In this document: piece by piece, positions 20,018-30,100 of the stretch | Layout: each line of letters starts with the position of its first letter | How positions within the stretch are numbered: position 1 is the stretch's first letter | Assembly: GCF_030814435.1 (NCBI RefSeq) | Contig: NZ_JAUSUW010000009.1 | Location: 124,001-188,000 of the forward strand | Reading direction: 5' to 3' | Length of the DNA: 64,000 nucleotides | Source of the DNA: Peteryoungia aggregata LMG 23059 | GTDB lineage: Bacteria; Pseudomonadota; Alphaproteobacteria; Rhizobiales; Rhizobiaceae | The notes under the pieces: model-generated | Seen by the model: only the letters and a program-made list of their open reading frames with translations | The model's database searches: none | Told to the model about the DNA's origin: nothing | Made by a program: the position numbers and the translations under genes

Positions 20018-22663
20018 TCACTCTTCCGTGGGAACAAGGATCTCGCGCTTCCCGGCGTGATTGGCCGGACCGATGATGCCTTCCTTCTCCATCCGCTCGA
20101 TCAGCGAGGCGGCACGGTTGTAACCAATGCCGAGGCGCCGCTGAACATAGGAGGTCGATGCCTTGCCGTCGCGCAGAACAATGGCCACGGCCTGGTCGTA
20201 GGGGTCGTCCGATTCGCCGAGATTGCCGGTCCCGATCGGACCACCGCCGTCTTCGCCATCTTCATCGTCATCTATGGTGATGGCTTCCAGATATTGCGGA
20301 GATCCTTGCGTTTTCAGGTAGGCGACGATCTCTTCCACTTCATGGTCTGAGACGAAGGGCCCGTGGACGCGCTGGATGCGGCCGCCACCGGCCATATAGA
20401 GCATGTCGCCCATGCCAAGCAGCTGCTCTGCGCCCTGTTCGCCGAGGATGGTGCGGCTGTCGATCTTCGAGGTGACCTGGAACGAGATTCGGGTCGGGAA
20501 GTTCGCCTTGATGGTGCCTGTGATGACATCGACCGACGGGCGCTGGGTTGCCATGATGACATGGATGCCAGCTGCGCGCGCCATCTGGGCGAGGCGTTGT
20601 ACGGCGCCTTCGATTTCTTTACCTGCGACCATCATCAGGTCGGCCATCTCGTCGATGATCACGACGATATACGGCAGGGGCTGCAGGTCGAATTCTTCCG
20701 TCTCGTAAATCGCCTCACCGCTTTGCCGGTCGAAACCGGTCTGCACGGTCCGGGTCAGGATCTCGCCCTTCTCCAGTGCCTGGGCGACACGGGTATTGAA
20801 GCCATCAATGTTGCGGACGCCGATCTTCGACATCTTCTTGTAGCGCTCTTCCATCTCGCGGACGGTCCATTTCAGCGCCACCACGGCCTTTTTCGGATCG
20901 GTCACGACCGGAGACAGGAGATGCGGGATGCCGTCATAGACGGAGAGTTCCAGCATCTTCGGGTCGATCATGATCAGCCGGCACTGTTCCGGTGTCATCT
21001 TGTAGAGCAGCGAGAGGATCATCGTGTTGATGGCGACCGACTTGCCCGAGCCGGTTGTCCCGGCCACGAGCAGATGCGGCATCTTGGCGAGGTCGGCGAT
21101 CACAGGTTCGCCGCCGATTGTCTTGCCCAGTGCCATGGCGAGCTTCGCCTTGTTGCCATCGAAGTCGCGTGAGCCGATCAGTTCGCGGAGATAGACGGTT
21201 TCGCGTGTCTGGTTCGGGAGTTCGATACCTATGGCGTTTCGACCAGGAACAACCGCAACACGTGCGGCTATCGCGCTCATGGAGCGTGCGATATCATCGG
21301 CGAGGCCAATGACACGGGAGGACTTGATGCCGGGTGCCGGTTCCAGCTCGTAAAGCGTGACCACAGGGCCGGGACGGACATGGATGATCTCGCCTTTCAC
21401 GCCGAAATCGTCGAGAACGCCTTCCAGCAGGCGAGCATTGTGTTCAAGGGCTTCAGCAGACAGTGTCGCATCTCTCGCGATCGCGCGTGGTTCGGCAAGA
21501 AGATGTACGGATGGCAGCTGGAAGCCTTCCGGGCGCAGAAGTGTGCCTTGCGCATCCCGCTCGACGCGCGGCCCCGGCTTTGGACGAGCAGCGGGTGCCA
21601 CGACCCGCGGCGAGGTTCCTGGAGCCCGTGCAGATGCTGCCCGCACGCCGTCATCCGGCAAGATCCCGACAGGGCGCGGCATGTCGTCCAGGTCGAAATC
21701 CTCGTCGTCGAAGTTGCTGGCCGACATCGGTGGCGGAGAGACGATGGAGCGACTGGCCGGACGGGCTGGGGCCGCATCAAGCGATGGCTCGACGCGCGCA
21801 TTCAACGGCATTGCCTTCGCCCGGACAGGCTCGTTCAAGGTGCCGAATTCGTCATCATTGAAATCATAGGGTTGCTCGAAGTCGCGATCGCGGCGCTCGC
21901 TCGCTTTGAGTCCGAAGAGCCTGCGGATCCGGGCACGCGTGGTGTACCAGTTGTGAGTGGCAGCACCGATGAGCAGAGCGATCGGGCCCTCCCTCTCATC
22001 TTCTTCCTCGTCATCGTCGAAGATCGGCTCCTTCGGCTGACGTCGCAATACAGGCGCAACCGGCGCGTCGTCCTCTACCACTTCCGTGGGTCTGCCTAGA
22101 ATGCCTGCGGCAAACAGCATCAGCCATGTGGCAGGCAATGCCAGAATGCTGCCGAGCGCCATGGCGAATGTCGAGGTCGGATAGGCTCCGATGAACAATG
22201 CGGGGAAACGCAGGATGAGATCGCCGAGCACGCCACCGGTGCCGCTGGGGAGCGGCCATGTGTTGGGGGGTGGGAAGCAGCCCACGGCCGCAGCAGCGAT
22301 CAGAGCGCCTGTGAACCAGGCGCCGACACGCGCGGGGATGCGGCTGAGCCGGCGTCCGCCGATGAGTGCGAAGGACCAGGCGAGAACCGGCAAGAGGGCC
22401 AGTAGGCTGCCGATGCCAAAAAACTGCATCATCAGGTCGGCAAAGACCGCGCCTGGCAATCCGAGTATGTTGGTGGGTGGATTCTCGGTCGCATAGGATA
22501 GGCTTGGGTCGGAGACATTCCAGGTGGCCAGTGCTGCGACTGCCAGAACCAGAAGCAGAAAGAGCGCGAAACCGGTCAGCGCGAGAAACTGCCGAAACAG
22601 GAACGCGGACAATGCGGAGCGGGTGGAATGCTCCTGCAGTGCTGCGGAATGGCCTCTGTTCAT
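20018..22663 (-). CDS. ftsK: DNA translocase FtsK
   Basis: Septum-anchored dsDNA pump that clears chromosome dimers with XerCD/dif. 881 residues: four N-terminal membrane helices (about 30-190); a charged proline-rich linker (220-440); the RecA-like motor with Walker A GTTGSGKS near residue 535 and [12 protein letters not shown]; and the C-terminal winged-helix gamma domain (about 815-881, [31 protein letters not shown]) that reads KOPS. A CtrA-type box lies about 90 nt upstream. Confidence 0.96.
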   Translation of the reverse strand: MNRGHSAALQEHSTRSALSAFLFRQFLALTGFALFLLLVLAVAALATWNVSDPSLSYATENPPTNILGLPGAVFADLMMQFFGIGSLLALLPVLAWSFALIGGRRLSRIPARVGAWFTGALIAAAAVGCFPPPNTWPLPSGTGGVLGDLILRFPALFIGAYPTSTFAMALGSILALPATWLMLFAAGILGRPTEVVEDDAPVAPVLRRQPKEPIFDDDEEEDEREGPIALLIGAATHNWYTTRARIRRLFGLKASERRDRDFEQPYDFNDDEFGTLNEPVRAKAMPLNARVEPSLDAAPARPASRSIVSPPPMSASNFDDEDFDLDDMPRPVGILPDDGVRAASARAPGTSPRVVAPAARPKPGPRVERDAQGTLLRPEGFQLPSVHLLAEPRAIARDATLSAEALEHNARLLEGVLDDFGVKGEIIHVRPGPVVTLYELEPAPGIKSSRVIGLADDIARSMSAIAARVAVVPGRNAIGIELPNQTRETVYLRELIGSRDFDGNKAKLAMALGKTIGGEPVIADLAKMPHLLVAGTTGSGKSVAINTMILSLLYKMTPEQCRLIMIDPKMLELSVYDGIPHLLSPVVTDPKKAVVALKWTVREMEERYKKMSKIGVRNIDGFNTRVAQALEKGEILTRTVQTGFDRQSGEAIYETEEFDLQPLPYIVVIIDEMADLMMVAGKEIEGAVQRLAQMARAAGIHVIMATQRPSVDVITGTIKANFPTRISFQVTSKIDSRTILGEQGAEQLLGMGDMLYMAGGGRIQRVHGPFVSDHEVEEIVAYLKTQGSPQYLEAITIDDDEDGEDGGGPIGTGNLGESDDPYDQAVAIVLRDGKASTSYVQRRLGIGYNRAASLIERMEKEGIIGPANHAGKREILVPTEE

Positions 22664-22751
22664 GGGTTGTCTGTCCGTCCTGTTGCCGGTGATGCCTTCG
22701 GACCCCCGGTTTGAGCCGGGATCGCCATCCGGAACCCTACAGGACGGAGGG

Positions 22752-22767
22752 TTAATGGCGCATTAAC
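22752..22767. promoter_or_regulatory. CtrA-type binding site upstream of ftsK
   Basis: TTAA-N7-TTAAC inside a 17-bp inverted repeat GTTAATG-GCG-CATTAAC, 89 nt before the ftsK start. It matches the TTAA-N7-TTAA(C) cell-cycle box of alphaproteobacteria. The site is an exact match; the regulation is inferred. Confidence 0.6.
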
Positions 22768-22799
22768 CATGCCCGTCGGTGTTGTCCCGTCATTCCGGA

Positions 22800-22834
22800 A
22801 AACAGAAAAACGCCCGGGTAATGAGACCCGGGCG
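22800..22834 (-). terminator. Terminator after amtB
   Basis: Perfect 9-bp stem CGCCCGGGT / ACCCGGGCG, 6-nt loop; on the minus strand followed by TTTTTCTGTTTTC, 37 nt past amtB. Confidence 0.93.
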
Positions 22835-22870
22835 CTTTCACATTTCAAATAGTCGAGATCGCGGTTGATC

Positions 22871-24304
22871 TCAATTGTGGTAGGCGGCTTCGCCGTGCGA
22901 GGCAAGGTCGAGACCTTCGCGTTCGGCTTCGACCGGAACGCGCAGGCCGACAACCATGTCGACGATCTTGAAGAGGATGATCGAGATGATACCGCACCAC
23001 AGAACGGTGACGACAACAGCCTTCAGCTGGTTGAAGACCTGGGTCGCCGTGCCGGCATAGGTGGCTGCGAAGTCGGCCGTCGAATAGTCAACGATGCCTG
23101 CACCGCCAAGGGCGGGGTTTACGAACACGCCGGTCAGAAGGGCGCCGATGATGCCGCCGACACCGTGGATGCCGAAGACGTCAGCCGTGTCGTCGTAGCC
23201 GAACTTGTTCTTCACCGTCGAGCAGAAGAAGTAGCAGATCGGAGAAACGATGAGACCCATGACGATCGCGCCCATCGGGCCAGCGAAGCCGGCGGCCGGG
23301 GTGACGACGACGAGGCCTGCGATCGCACCCGAGACGGCGCCGAGCATCGATGCCTTGCCACGCGAGAAGGTTTCCACCAGGGCCCAGGAGAGGATCGCGG
23401 CGGCGGTTGCGAGGAAGGTGTTGATCATGGCGAGTGCGGCATAACCATTGGCTTCCAGGTTGGAGCCGGCGTTGAAGCCGAACCAGCCAACCCAGAGAAG
23501 GCCAGCGCCAATCAGCGTCATGGTCATCGAGTGCGGAGCCATCATGTCCTTGCCGTAGCCGGTGCGCTTGCCGACCATGATCGCGCCGATCAGACCGGCG
23601 ATACCTGCATTGATGTGAACGACAGTGCCGCCTGCGAAGTCGATCGCGCCGAAGCCGAAGATGAGGCCGGTCGGATCAGCGTAGGCGCTCGGGCCGCCCC
23701 AGAACCAGACCATGTGGGCGATCGGGAAGTAGACGAAGGTGAGCCAGAGAGCCGAGAACAGGATCACGGCCGAGAACTTCACGCGCTCGGCGAAGGCGCC
23801 GACGATGAGGGCCGGGGTGATCGCTGCGAACGTCATCTGGAAGCAGACGAAGACGAGTTCCGGAATGGCAACGCCCTTGGTGAAGCTTTCCGCCATGGTC
23901 GAGACGTCGACGCCGGACAGGAACATCTTCGAGAAGCCGCCGACGAAGGAGTTGAGGCTGCCGCCGTTGGTGAAGGCGAGCGAATAGCCGTAGATGACCC
24001 AGAGGATCATGGCCATGGCAGCGATCGTGGTGACCTGCATCAGGACCGACAGCATGTTCTTGGCGCGGACGAGACCACCGTAGAACAGGCCGAGACCCGG
24101 GATGGTCATCAGCAGAACCAGGACGACTGAGACCAGCATCCAGGTAGTGTCGCCTTTGTCGACGGTCATGGCGGGCGCCGCGGCAGCTGCCGCTTCGGCT
24201 GCAGCCGGAGCCGCTTCCTGCGCAAAGGCGACAACCGGCGCCAGCAGTGCTGCGGACGCGGCGCCAAGGCGCACGAGATTGGAATTAAGCTTGGCAAATG
24301 ACAT
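22871..24304 (-). CDS. amtB: Ammonium transporter AmtB
   Basis: Trimeric inner-membrane ammonium channel, 477 residues. N-terminal signal (MSFAKLNSNLVRLGAASAALLAPVVAFAQ) and an Ala-rich linker, then 11 membrane helices. Signatures include GLGLFYGGLVRAKNMLS, the selectivity region FAGGTVVHINAG and the twin-histidine segment FGIHGVGGIIGALLTG. ATG at 24304 follows AGGGGAG. It lies 27 nt downstream of glnK, the usual glnK-amtB operon. Confidence 0.97.
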   Translation of the reverse strand: MSFAKLNSNLVRLGAASAALLAPVVAFAQEAAPAAAEAAAAAAPAMTVDKGDTTWMLVSVVLVLLMTIPGLGLFYGGLVRAKNMLSVLMQVTTIAAMAMILWVIYGYSLAFTNGGSLNSFVGGFSKMFLSGVDVSTMAESFTKGVAIPELVFVCFQMTFAAITPALIVGAFAERVKFSAVILFSALWLTFVYFPIAHMVWFWGGPSAYADPTGLIFGFGAIDFAGGTVVHINAGIAGLIGAIMVGKRTGYGKDMMAPHSMTMTLIGAGLLWVGWFGFNAGSNLEANGYAALAMINTFLATAAAILSWALVETFSRGKASMLGAVSGAIAGLVVVTPAAGFAGPMGAIVMGLIVSPICYFFCSTVKNKFGYDDTADVFGIHGVGGIIGALLTGVFVNPALGGAGIVDYSTADFAATYAGTATQVFNQLKAVVVTVLWCGIISIILFKIVDMVVGLRVPVEAEREGLDLASHGEAAYHN

Positions 24305-24331
24305 CAGTAACAACTCCCCTTACAGCCGTTC

Positions 24332-24760
<429 letters not shown>

Positions 24761-24776
24761 TCAAAAGGCGTGCCAG
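24761..24776 (-). promoter_or_regulatory. Sigma-54 (RpoN) promoter of glnK-amtB
   Basis: TGGCACG-CCTT-TTGAA on the minus strand matches the -24/-12 consensus TGGCACG-N4-TTGCA in all but one base (A for C in the -12 element). Correct spacing and location for nitrogen-controlled expression with NtrC. Confidence 0.8.
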
Positions 24777-24897
24777 ATTCGGAATTCTCTATAAGTTATT
24801 GAAATGTAAAGGATCTGCAAAGCCTAACTAATAAACAGGCAGATGAATGCGCATTGAGCGCATAAATATTGTGCAGAAAGCGGAAAATGGCCTAAAA

Positions 24898-25782
24898 TTA
24901 GTCATTTGCCCGTTTGCGGATCAGACCCTCCTGGGCAACTGAGGCGATCAGCCGACCATCACGGGTGAAAATGCTGCCCCGGGTCATGCCGCGGGCGCCT
25001 GCCGCGCTCGGACTGTCCTGGGTGTAGAGAAGCCAGTCATCCAGTCGGCAGGGGCGGTGGAACCACATGGCATGATCAAGGCTTGCCACCTGCAGCTCGG
25101 GATCGAAGATCGACGTGCCATGGGCGTAAAGGGATGTGTCGAGCAAGGTCATGTCCGAGAGATAGGCAAGGATGGCTGCCTGGTAATGTCGGTCGTCCGG
25201 CACGAGACCCGAAGCGCGGACCCAGATATGGGCTTCCGGTTCCAGCTTTTCGCGGGACAGATAGTGGGTCAGCGAGGTAGGGCGAATCTCGATCGGGCGT
25301 TCGCGGCCCCAGTATTTCTTCACCGTGTCCGGTGCCTGCGCGAGGAAGGCAGCGCGGAATTCCGCCTCGCCCATCAGCGTCTCGGGCGCGGGTACATCCG
25401 GGATCTTGATCTGGTGGTCGAAGCCGGTCTCTTCCACCTGAAAGGACGCAGACATCGAGAAGATCGCCTTGCCGTGTTGAATGGCCACCACGCGCCGGGT
25501 GGTGAAGGACGAGCCGTCCCGGATGCGCTCGACCTGGTAGACGATCGGGATCGAGGGGTCGCCCGGGCGCATGAAATAGGCATGCAGGGAATGGACGATA
25601 CGATCCGGATCGACGCAGCGTTGCGCCGCCATCAGTGCCTGTGCGATGACGAGCCCGCCGAAGACGCGCTGCCAGCCGTTTTGCGGACTGCTGCCGCGAA
25701 ACAGGTTTTCCTCCAGCTTCTCCAGATCGAGACGCTCGATCAGGTCCTGCATCGGTCTGGTCTGTCCTGATGGCTGCGACAT
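24898..25782 (-). CDS. tesB: Acyl-CoA thioesterase II
   Basis: Double-hotdog thioesterase hydrolysing acyl-CoAs, 294 residues. N-terminal hotdog with FRGSSPQNGWQRVFGGLVIAQALMAA and LHAYFMRPGDP; C-terminal half with LDHAMWFHRPCRLDDWLLYTQDSPSA and GMTRGSIFTRDGRLIASVAQEGL. All are standard TesB blocks. Single gene, divergent from the hydroxylase at 25866. Confidence 0.94.
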   Translation of the reverse strand: MSQPSGQTRPMQDLIERLDLEKLEENLFRGSSPQNGWQRVFGGLVIAQALMAAQRCVDPDRIVHSLHAYFMRPGDPSIPIVYQVERIRDGSSFTTRRVVAIQHGKAIFSMSASFQVEETGFDHQIKIPDVPAPETLMGEAEFRAAFLAQAPDTVKKYWGRERPIEIRPTSLTHYLSREKLEPEAHIWVRASGLVPDDRHYQAAILAYLSDMTLLDTSLYAHGTSIFDPELQVASLDHAMWFHRPCRLDDWLLYTQDSPSAAGARGMTRGSIFTRDGRLIASVAQEGLIRKRAND

Positions 25783-25865
25783 AATGCATTGCTCCGCTTA
25801 TAGGCACCCGTTCAAGGCTGATCTATATAGGTGACATCAGGTCTACAAGAACAAAGGATTTCGCC

Positions 25866-27080
25866 ATGCTGGATGTGTTGGTCGTCGGCGGTGGCTATGT
25901 GGGGCTTTCTGCTGCCGTCGCTATCAAGCAGGCCGCGCCGCATCTCGCGGTCGAAGTCGTTGAGGCTGCCCCGGAGGATGCCTGGAAGAGAGATCCTCGT
26001 GCCTCCGCCATCATTGCAGCTGCTACCAAGATGCTTGACGTCTTTGGTCTTTGGGGTCGCATCGAGCCGGATGCGCAGCCGATCACACGGATGATCGTGA
26101 CGGACTCGAAGACCTCAGATCCCGTGCGCCCTGTGTTCCTCACCTTCGATGGTGCGGTCGAGGACGGCCGCCCGTTTGCACACATGATTCCGAACGTCAG
26201 TATGGTTGCTGCGCTGCGCGACGCCTGCGCGGATCGGGGAATTGTCATCCGTCATGGCCTGCGCGCAACAGGGTTCCGCGATACCGGACCAAGCGCCGAA
26301 CTCACCCTGTCCGACGGCAGCGTTATCCAGGCGCGCCTCGTGGTTGCCTGCGACGGAGTGCGCTCCAGGTTGCGCGATCTTGCCGGCATCAGGACCGTCA
26401 CCTGGCAATATGGCCAATCGGGAATCGTCACTACCGTTGAGCATGAGCGACCGCATGATGGTGTCGCGGAGGAACATTTTCTTCCGGCCGGGCCGTTCGC
26501 GATCCTGCCGCTCAAAGGCAACCGATCTTCGCTCGTCTGGACGGAGCGGACCGAGGACGCTGACCGGCTCGTCGCCTCCGACGGTCTCGTGTTCGAAGCC
26601 GAACTCGAACGTCGTTTCGGTCACAAGCTCGGCACGATCCGTGCGACGCCCGATCGTCGCGCCTTCCCGCTCGGCCTGACACTGGCGCGTGCCTTCATCG
26701 CGCCGAGACTGGCGCTCGCCGGCGATGCCGCGCATGGCATCCATCCTATTTCCGGCCAGGGTCTCAATCTTGGTTTCAAGGATGTTGCAGCGCTGGCCGA
26801 AACAGTGGTCGAGGCAGATCGCCTCGGTCTCGACATCGGTTCAGTCAACGTACTCGACCGCTATCAGGTCTGGCGGCGCTTCGACACGTTCCGCATGGGG
26901 GTCACGACCGACGTGCTAAATCGCTTGTTCTCCAACGACGTGACGCCAATCCGTGTGTTGCGTGATCTCGGGCTCGGCGTTGTCGATCGCATCCCGGGCT
27001 TGAAGAGCTATTTCATCCGCGAGGCCGCTGGTGCGTCGGGCCACAACCGTCCGCGTCTGCTCGGCGGGCAAAACATCTGA
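25866..27080 (+). CDS. FAD-dependent hydroxylase, UbiH/UbiF/COQ6 family
   Basis: Flavin monooxygenase of ubiquinone ring hydroxylation, 404 residues. N-terminal FAD motif VVGGGYVGLSAAVAI, an RASAIIAAA substrate/FAD segment (DPRASAI) near residue 45, and the GDAAHGIHPISGQGLNLGFKD motif near residue 290 diagnostic of the UbiH/VisC group. Which ring carbon it hydroxylates is not clear from sequence. RBS AAAGGATTTCGCC precedes the ATG. Confidence 0.88.
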   Translation: MLDVLVVGGGYVGLSAAVAIKQAAPHLAVEVVEAAPEDAWKRDPRASAIIAAATKMLDVFGLWGRIEPDAQPITRMIVTDSKTSDPVRPVFLTFDGAVEDGRPFAHMIPNVSMVAALRDACADRGIVIRHGLRATGFRDTGPSAELTLSDGSVIQARLVVACDGVRSRLRDLAGIRTVTWQYGQSGIVTTVEHERPHDGVAEEHFLPAGPFAILPLKGNRSSLVWTERTEDADRLVASDGLVFEAELERRFGHKLGTIRATPDRRAFPLGLTLARAFIAPRLALAGDAAHGIHPISGQGLNLGFKDVAALAETVVEADRLGLDIGSVNVLDRYQVWRRFDTFRMGVTTDVLNRLFSNDVTPIRVLRDLGLGVVDRIPGLKSYFIREAAGASGHNRPRLLGGQNI

Positions 27081-27093
27081 AGGCGACCGTGAC

Positions 27094-27125
27094 GCCGATT
27101 GCCAATCCTTGCACTGGCAATCGGC
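27094..27125. terminator. Hairpin between convergent genes, weak terminator candidate
   Basis: Perfect 11-bp inverted repeat GCCGATTGCCA / TGGCAATCGGC with a 10-nt loop, located in the 48-nt convergent gap. It has no T tract on either strand, so intrinsic termination is uncertain; it may act as an mRNA 3'-end stabiliser. Confidence 0.5.
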
Positions 27126-27128
27126 AGC

Positions 27129-27326
27129 TTAGGTCGAACTATCCAGCTTGCGTGCCTCGGACACCAGCATGATCGGGATCCCGTCCCGTATCGGATAGGC
27201 GAGCCGCGCCTTTTCCGAGATGAGCTCGCTCTTCTCGCGATCCCATTTCAGCGTTCCCTGCGTAAGCGGGCATACGAGAAGCTCCAGCATCTTCGGATCC
27301 ACAAGACTGGTCTGATTGTCGGCCAT
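27129..27326 (-). CDS. Trm112/UPF0434 family small protein
   Basis: 65 residues, [26 protein letters not shown] then [16 protein letters not shown], the standard Trm112-like fold that activates methyltransferases in other organisms. Only one cysteine of the usual zinc site is visible. It starts 4 nt after the LonN-domain gene stop, so the two are co-transcribed. Exact partner unknown. Confidence 0.85.
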   Translation of the reverse strand: MADNQTSLVDPKMLELLVCPLTQGTLKWDREKSELISEKARLAYPIRDGIPIMLVSEARKLDSST

Positions 27327-27330
27327 GGGC

Positions 27331-28008
27331 TTACTGAAGCATGGTGTCTGCATCACCGAAGGTGCGAGCCAATACGATTTCGGTGATGGCGATCAGCGTC
27401 TCGGCGCGCGTCTTCAGATCCGGTGCTTCCAGCAAGGCCTGCTTTTCAGGTGGCCCGAAGGGCGACATCATGGAGAGTGAGTTGACCAGGGTCAGATTCG
27501 ATGCGCGCTCGACGCTTTCCCAGTCGGCTTCCAGCTTGTTGGCCTCCAGATAGGCCTTGAAGGCTGCGAGGAGGCCCGTGCGGTCAACCTGGCCTTCATC
27601 TTCCGCACTCGTCAGATCGGCGACGAACGGTGCGATGTGGAAGCTCCGGAACGGTTTTGAGGTGTGGACTTCGTCCATCAGACGGAAACGGCAGACACCA
27701 GCCAGCGACACGATGCAGCGCCCGTCACCGGTTTCGGTGAATGATGTAATGCGTCCCAAGCAACCGACGGGAGCCAGTTGCGGCCGCTCCGGCAAGATGT
27801 TCGCCTGTACCTCCGACAAGGCAGGCTGAATCATTCCGATCAGTCTGTTGCCCGAGAGTGCCGCATCGAGCATTGCGAGATAGCGCGGCTCGAAGATGTT
27901 CAGGGGAAGCTGTCCACCGGGCAACAACAACACGCCGGAGATGGGGAAGACCGGAACCGTTTCCGGAAGGTCTTCCGCTGTCAGATATCGGGCATTTCCC
28001 ACTTGCAT
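27331..28008 (-). CDS. LON N-terminal (substrate-binding) domain protein
   Basis: 225 residues corresponding to the N-terminal domain of Lon protease without ATPase or peptidase: [29 protein letters not shown] and [29 protein letters not shown] are diagnostic. Likely a substrate-binding or adaptor protein; role not established. It is the middle of a minus-strand run with a thioredoxin-TPR protein upstream and a Trm112 protein downstream, suggestive of protein quality control. Confidence 0.9.
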   Translation of the reverse strand: MQVGNARYLTAEDLPETVPVFPISGVLLLPGGQLPLNIFEPRYLAMLDAALSGNRLIGMIQPALSEVQANILPERPQLAPVGCLGRITSFTETGDGRCIVSLAGVCRFRLMDEVHTSKPFRSFHIAPFVADLTSAEDEGQVDRTGLLAAFKAYLEANKLEADWESVERASNLTLVNSLSMMSPFGPPEKQALLEAPDLKTRAETLIAITEIVLARTFGDADTMLQ

Positions 28009-28095
28009 CGAAGCACATCCTGTCCGGATGACATCCGGCGTTCGTTCTTGCTTCTATCTGGGTCGCGCCAGCCAAAACTCAAGGCCGGGGACAGC

Positions 28096-29073
28096 TCACG
28101 AAAAGAGGATTGAGGACAGTTTGCGACGTGCCATGACAGTCGCAGGGTCCTTCGGCCCCCAAACCTCGAAAAATTGCAGCAACTGCCTGCGTGCGCCGTC
28201 ATCGTCGAAGGTGCGGTCACGCTTCATGATCAGCAACAGATGCTCAGCCGCTTCTTCGCGGCGGCCTTCAACGTTGCGGATCTTGGCGAGCTTCAAACGT
28301 GCCTCGTGATCGTCGGGATTGAGCGACAGTGTGTGCTCGAGCGCCACCGGGTCGCCGAGCTTGCGGGCCTCGTCGATCTGGTCGAGCCGCTTGAGCATCG
28401 CCTGGATCTCGGGGGCCTTTGCGAGCTCCTCGGGAAGTTGTGACAGGAGTTCGCGCGCGCGCTGGTGCTGGTTGGCGCCGATCATGCATTCGGCGAGACC
28501 GGCAAGGGCCTGTGTATTGTCCGGGTCTGCCTGCAGGATGGCTGCAAAAAGTTGCGCGGCGCCATCAATGTCGCCACCGGCAAGAAGGCCGGACGCTTCT
28601 TCAAGCACCGCAGCGATCTCGGCTGCCTGATCGGCGCCAGCCGGGCCGGCCACCTTGTCTATGAAGGCCTTGACCTGGCTTTCCGGCAGGGCGCCCATGA
28701 AACCGTCGGCGGGACGCCCGTTGACGAACGCCACGACGGCGGGGATCGACTGGATGCCGAGCTGTCCGGCCACCGACGGATGATCATCGATGTTCATCTT
28801 GACCAGCTTGACCCGGCCACCTGCTTCCTTGACCACCTTTTCGATCACCGGGGTCAGCTGTTTGCACGGGCCGCACCAAGGTGCCCAGAAATCGACGAGA
28901 ACCGGCTGATTGCGCGATTCGTCCATGACGTCGCGGGCGAAGTTGGCGGTCGTCGTGTCCTTGATGAGTTCGCCTGTCGGGGCGGCCGCGCCTGCCGGTG
29001 TCCCGCCAAACTGGGCATTGGCTGTCATGGTCTGGCTGCCGTAGCCGCCATAAGGGTTGCCGTAGTCACTCAT
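28096..29073 (-). CDS. Thioredoxin-TPR protein, CnoX/YbbN type
   Basis: 325 residues: Gly/Tyr/Ala-rich N-terminus (about 1-35), thioredoxin domain with active site WAPWCGPC (Cys67 and Cys70), then tetratricopeptide-like repeats to the end (LAGLAECMIGANQHQRARELL). This is the YbbN/CnoX chaperedoxin architecture, a redox-active holdase that feeds clients to chaperones. The CGPC site implies disulfide reductase activity, which E. coli CnoX lacks. ATG at 29073 chosen because GGGAG lies 9 nt upstream. Confidence 0.87.
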   Translation of the reverse strand: MSDYGNPYGGYGSQTMTANAQFGGTPAGAAAPTGELIKDTTTANFARDVMDESRNQPVLVDFWAPWCGPCKQLTPVIEKVVKEAGGRVKLVKMNIDDHPSVAGQLGIQSIPAVVAFVNGRPADGFMGALPESQVKAFIDKVAGPAGADQAAEIAAVLEEASGLLAGGDIDGAAQLFAAILQADPDNTQALAGLAECMIGANQHQRARELLSQLPEELAKAPEIQAMLKRLDQIDEARKLGDPVALEHTLSLNPDDHEARLKLAKIRNVEGRREEAAEHLLLIMKRDRTFDDDGARRQLLQFFEVWGPKDPATVMARRKLSSILFS

Positions 29074-29139
29074 CTCGTGCATCTCCCGCCTGTGTGGCGA
29101 CCTCTCGAAGGGCGCCGTCCTTGCCGATAAGATCGTATG

Positions 29140-29643
29140 TCAGGCCGTGACTTTCAAGACAAGCGGCGTGTGCCCGGTCGCCTGCATGAAGCGGATCAGA
29201 TCGTCACGGCCGATCGATGTCGTCGCTTCATTGGACAGCGGATGGCAGTTGATCACGTCGTGCTCCATCAGATCCCGGTCGAGGATGAAGGTGACATTGT
29301 GGCTGGTGTCGTTGATCGCGCCGAAGGCGGTCACGGACCCCGGTGCCACGCCGAGATACTCCATGAGTTTCTCCGGCTTGCCGAAGGAGACCTTGCTGGC
29401 GGCATCGATGATCGTATGGACGGTCTTCAGGTCGACGGAGGCGTTCTCTTCGACCGTCAGCAGGAAGAAATTATCCTTCTTGTCCTTGACGAAGAGGTTC
29501 TTCGTATGGCCGCCGGGGATTTCGTCACGCAGAGACACGGATTCCGCCACAGTGAAGACAGCCGGATGGGTCTTCGTCTTGTGGGCGATCTCCAGTTCGT
29601 CCAGGAAGCGGAAAAGATCGTCTGCAGTTTTCGGCGTCGTCAT
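29140..29643 (-). CDS. proX: Prolyl-tRNA deacylase ProX (YbaK domain)
   Basis: 167-residue trans-editing enzyme that removes alanine mis-charged onto tRNA-Pro. YbaK/EbsC fold: HPAVFTVAES, GGHTKNLFVKDKKDNFFLLTV, the GVAPGSVTAFGAIND loop and the CHPLSNEATTSI end segment. The ATG at 29643 follows AGCGAGGCCCC; the in-frame extension to 29682 was rejected. Confidence 0.9.
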   Translation of the reverse strand: MTTPKTADDLFRFLDELEIAHKTKTHPAVFTVAESVSLRDEIPGGHTKNLFVKDKKDNFFLLTVEENASVDLKTVHTIIDAASKVSFGKPEKLMEYLGVAPGSVTAFGAINDTSHNVTFILDRDLMEHDVINCHPLSNEATTSIGRDDLIRFMQATGHTPLVLKVTA

Positions 29644-29917
29644 GGGGCCTCGCTTGAAAAGTCCGGGTCTTGAGCCCGTCATCTAACCGGTTTCCCTCAG
29701 AGGCATAGGCCCAAGACCGACATCCTGCAATCTTTCGTGTCGCCAAAAAACCCGTAAAAGCTGAGCTTTGTCAGCCTCTTGGGGTGCTCACGAATTTTTT
29801 TCGCACTGATCCGTCATTTCCCTGTTGCATTTGAAAATCGGTTGGGCCATATAGCCCCCGTCGCCGCAAGACGGACGGCCCACGATCCAGACACTACCCC
29901 AGGATCGCGGTTTATGA

Positions 29918-29992
29918 GCGGGTGTAGCTCAGGGGTAGAGCACAACCTTGCCAAGGTTGGGGTCGAGCGTTCGAATCGCTTCACCCGCTCCA
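29918..29992 (+). tRNA. tRNA-Gly (anticodon GCC)
   Basis: 75 nt with encoded CCA. Acceptor stem GCGGGTG / CACCCGC, D arm GCTCAGGGGTAGAGC, anticodon stem CAACC / GGTTG with loop TTGCCAA (anticodon GCC), T arm GAGCG-TTCGAAT-CGCTT with one G-T pair, discriminator T and CCA. Confidence 0.97.
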
Positions 29993-30100
29993 TTCTTCTC
30001 TGGAAAGTATGATGATTGATGTTGCGCGGTTTTGCCGCCGTCGATTGTCTCCGGTTTGGTGCCGACTGCAGACATATCCGCAGCCGGCTGTCCCTGCATG

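Noticed and set aside
22865..24130. 421-codon plus-strand frame opposite amtB
   Set aside because: Very Asp/Glu/Arg/His-rich product with no fold pattern; amtB is certain.
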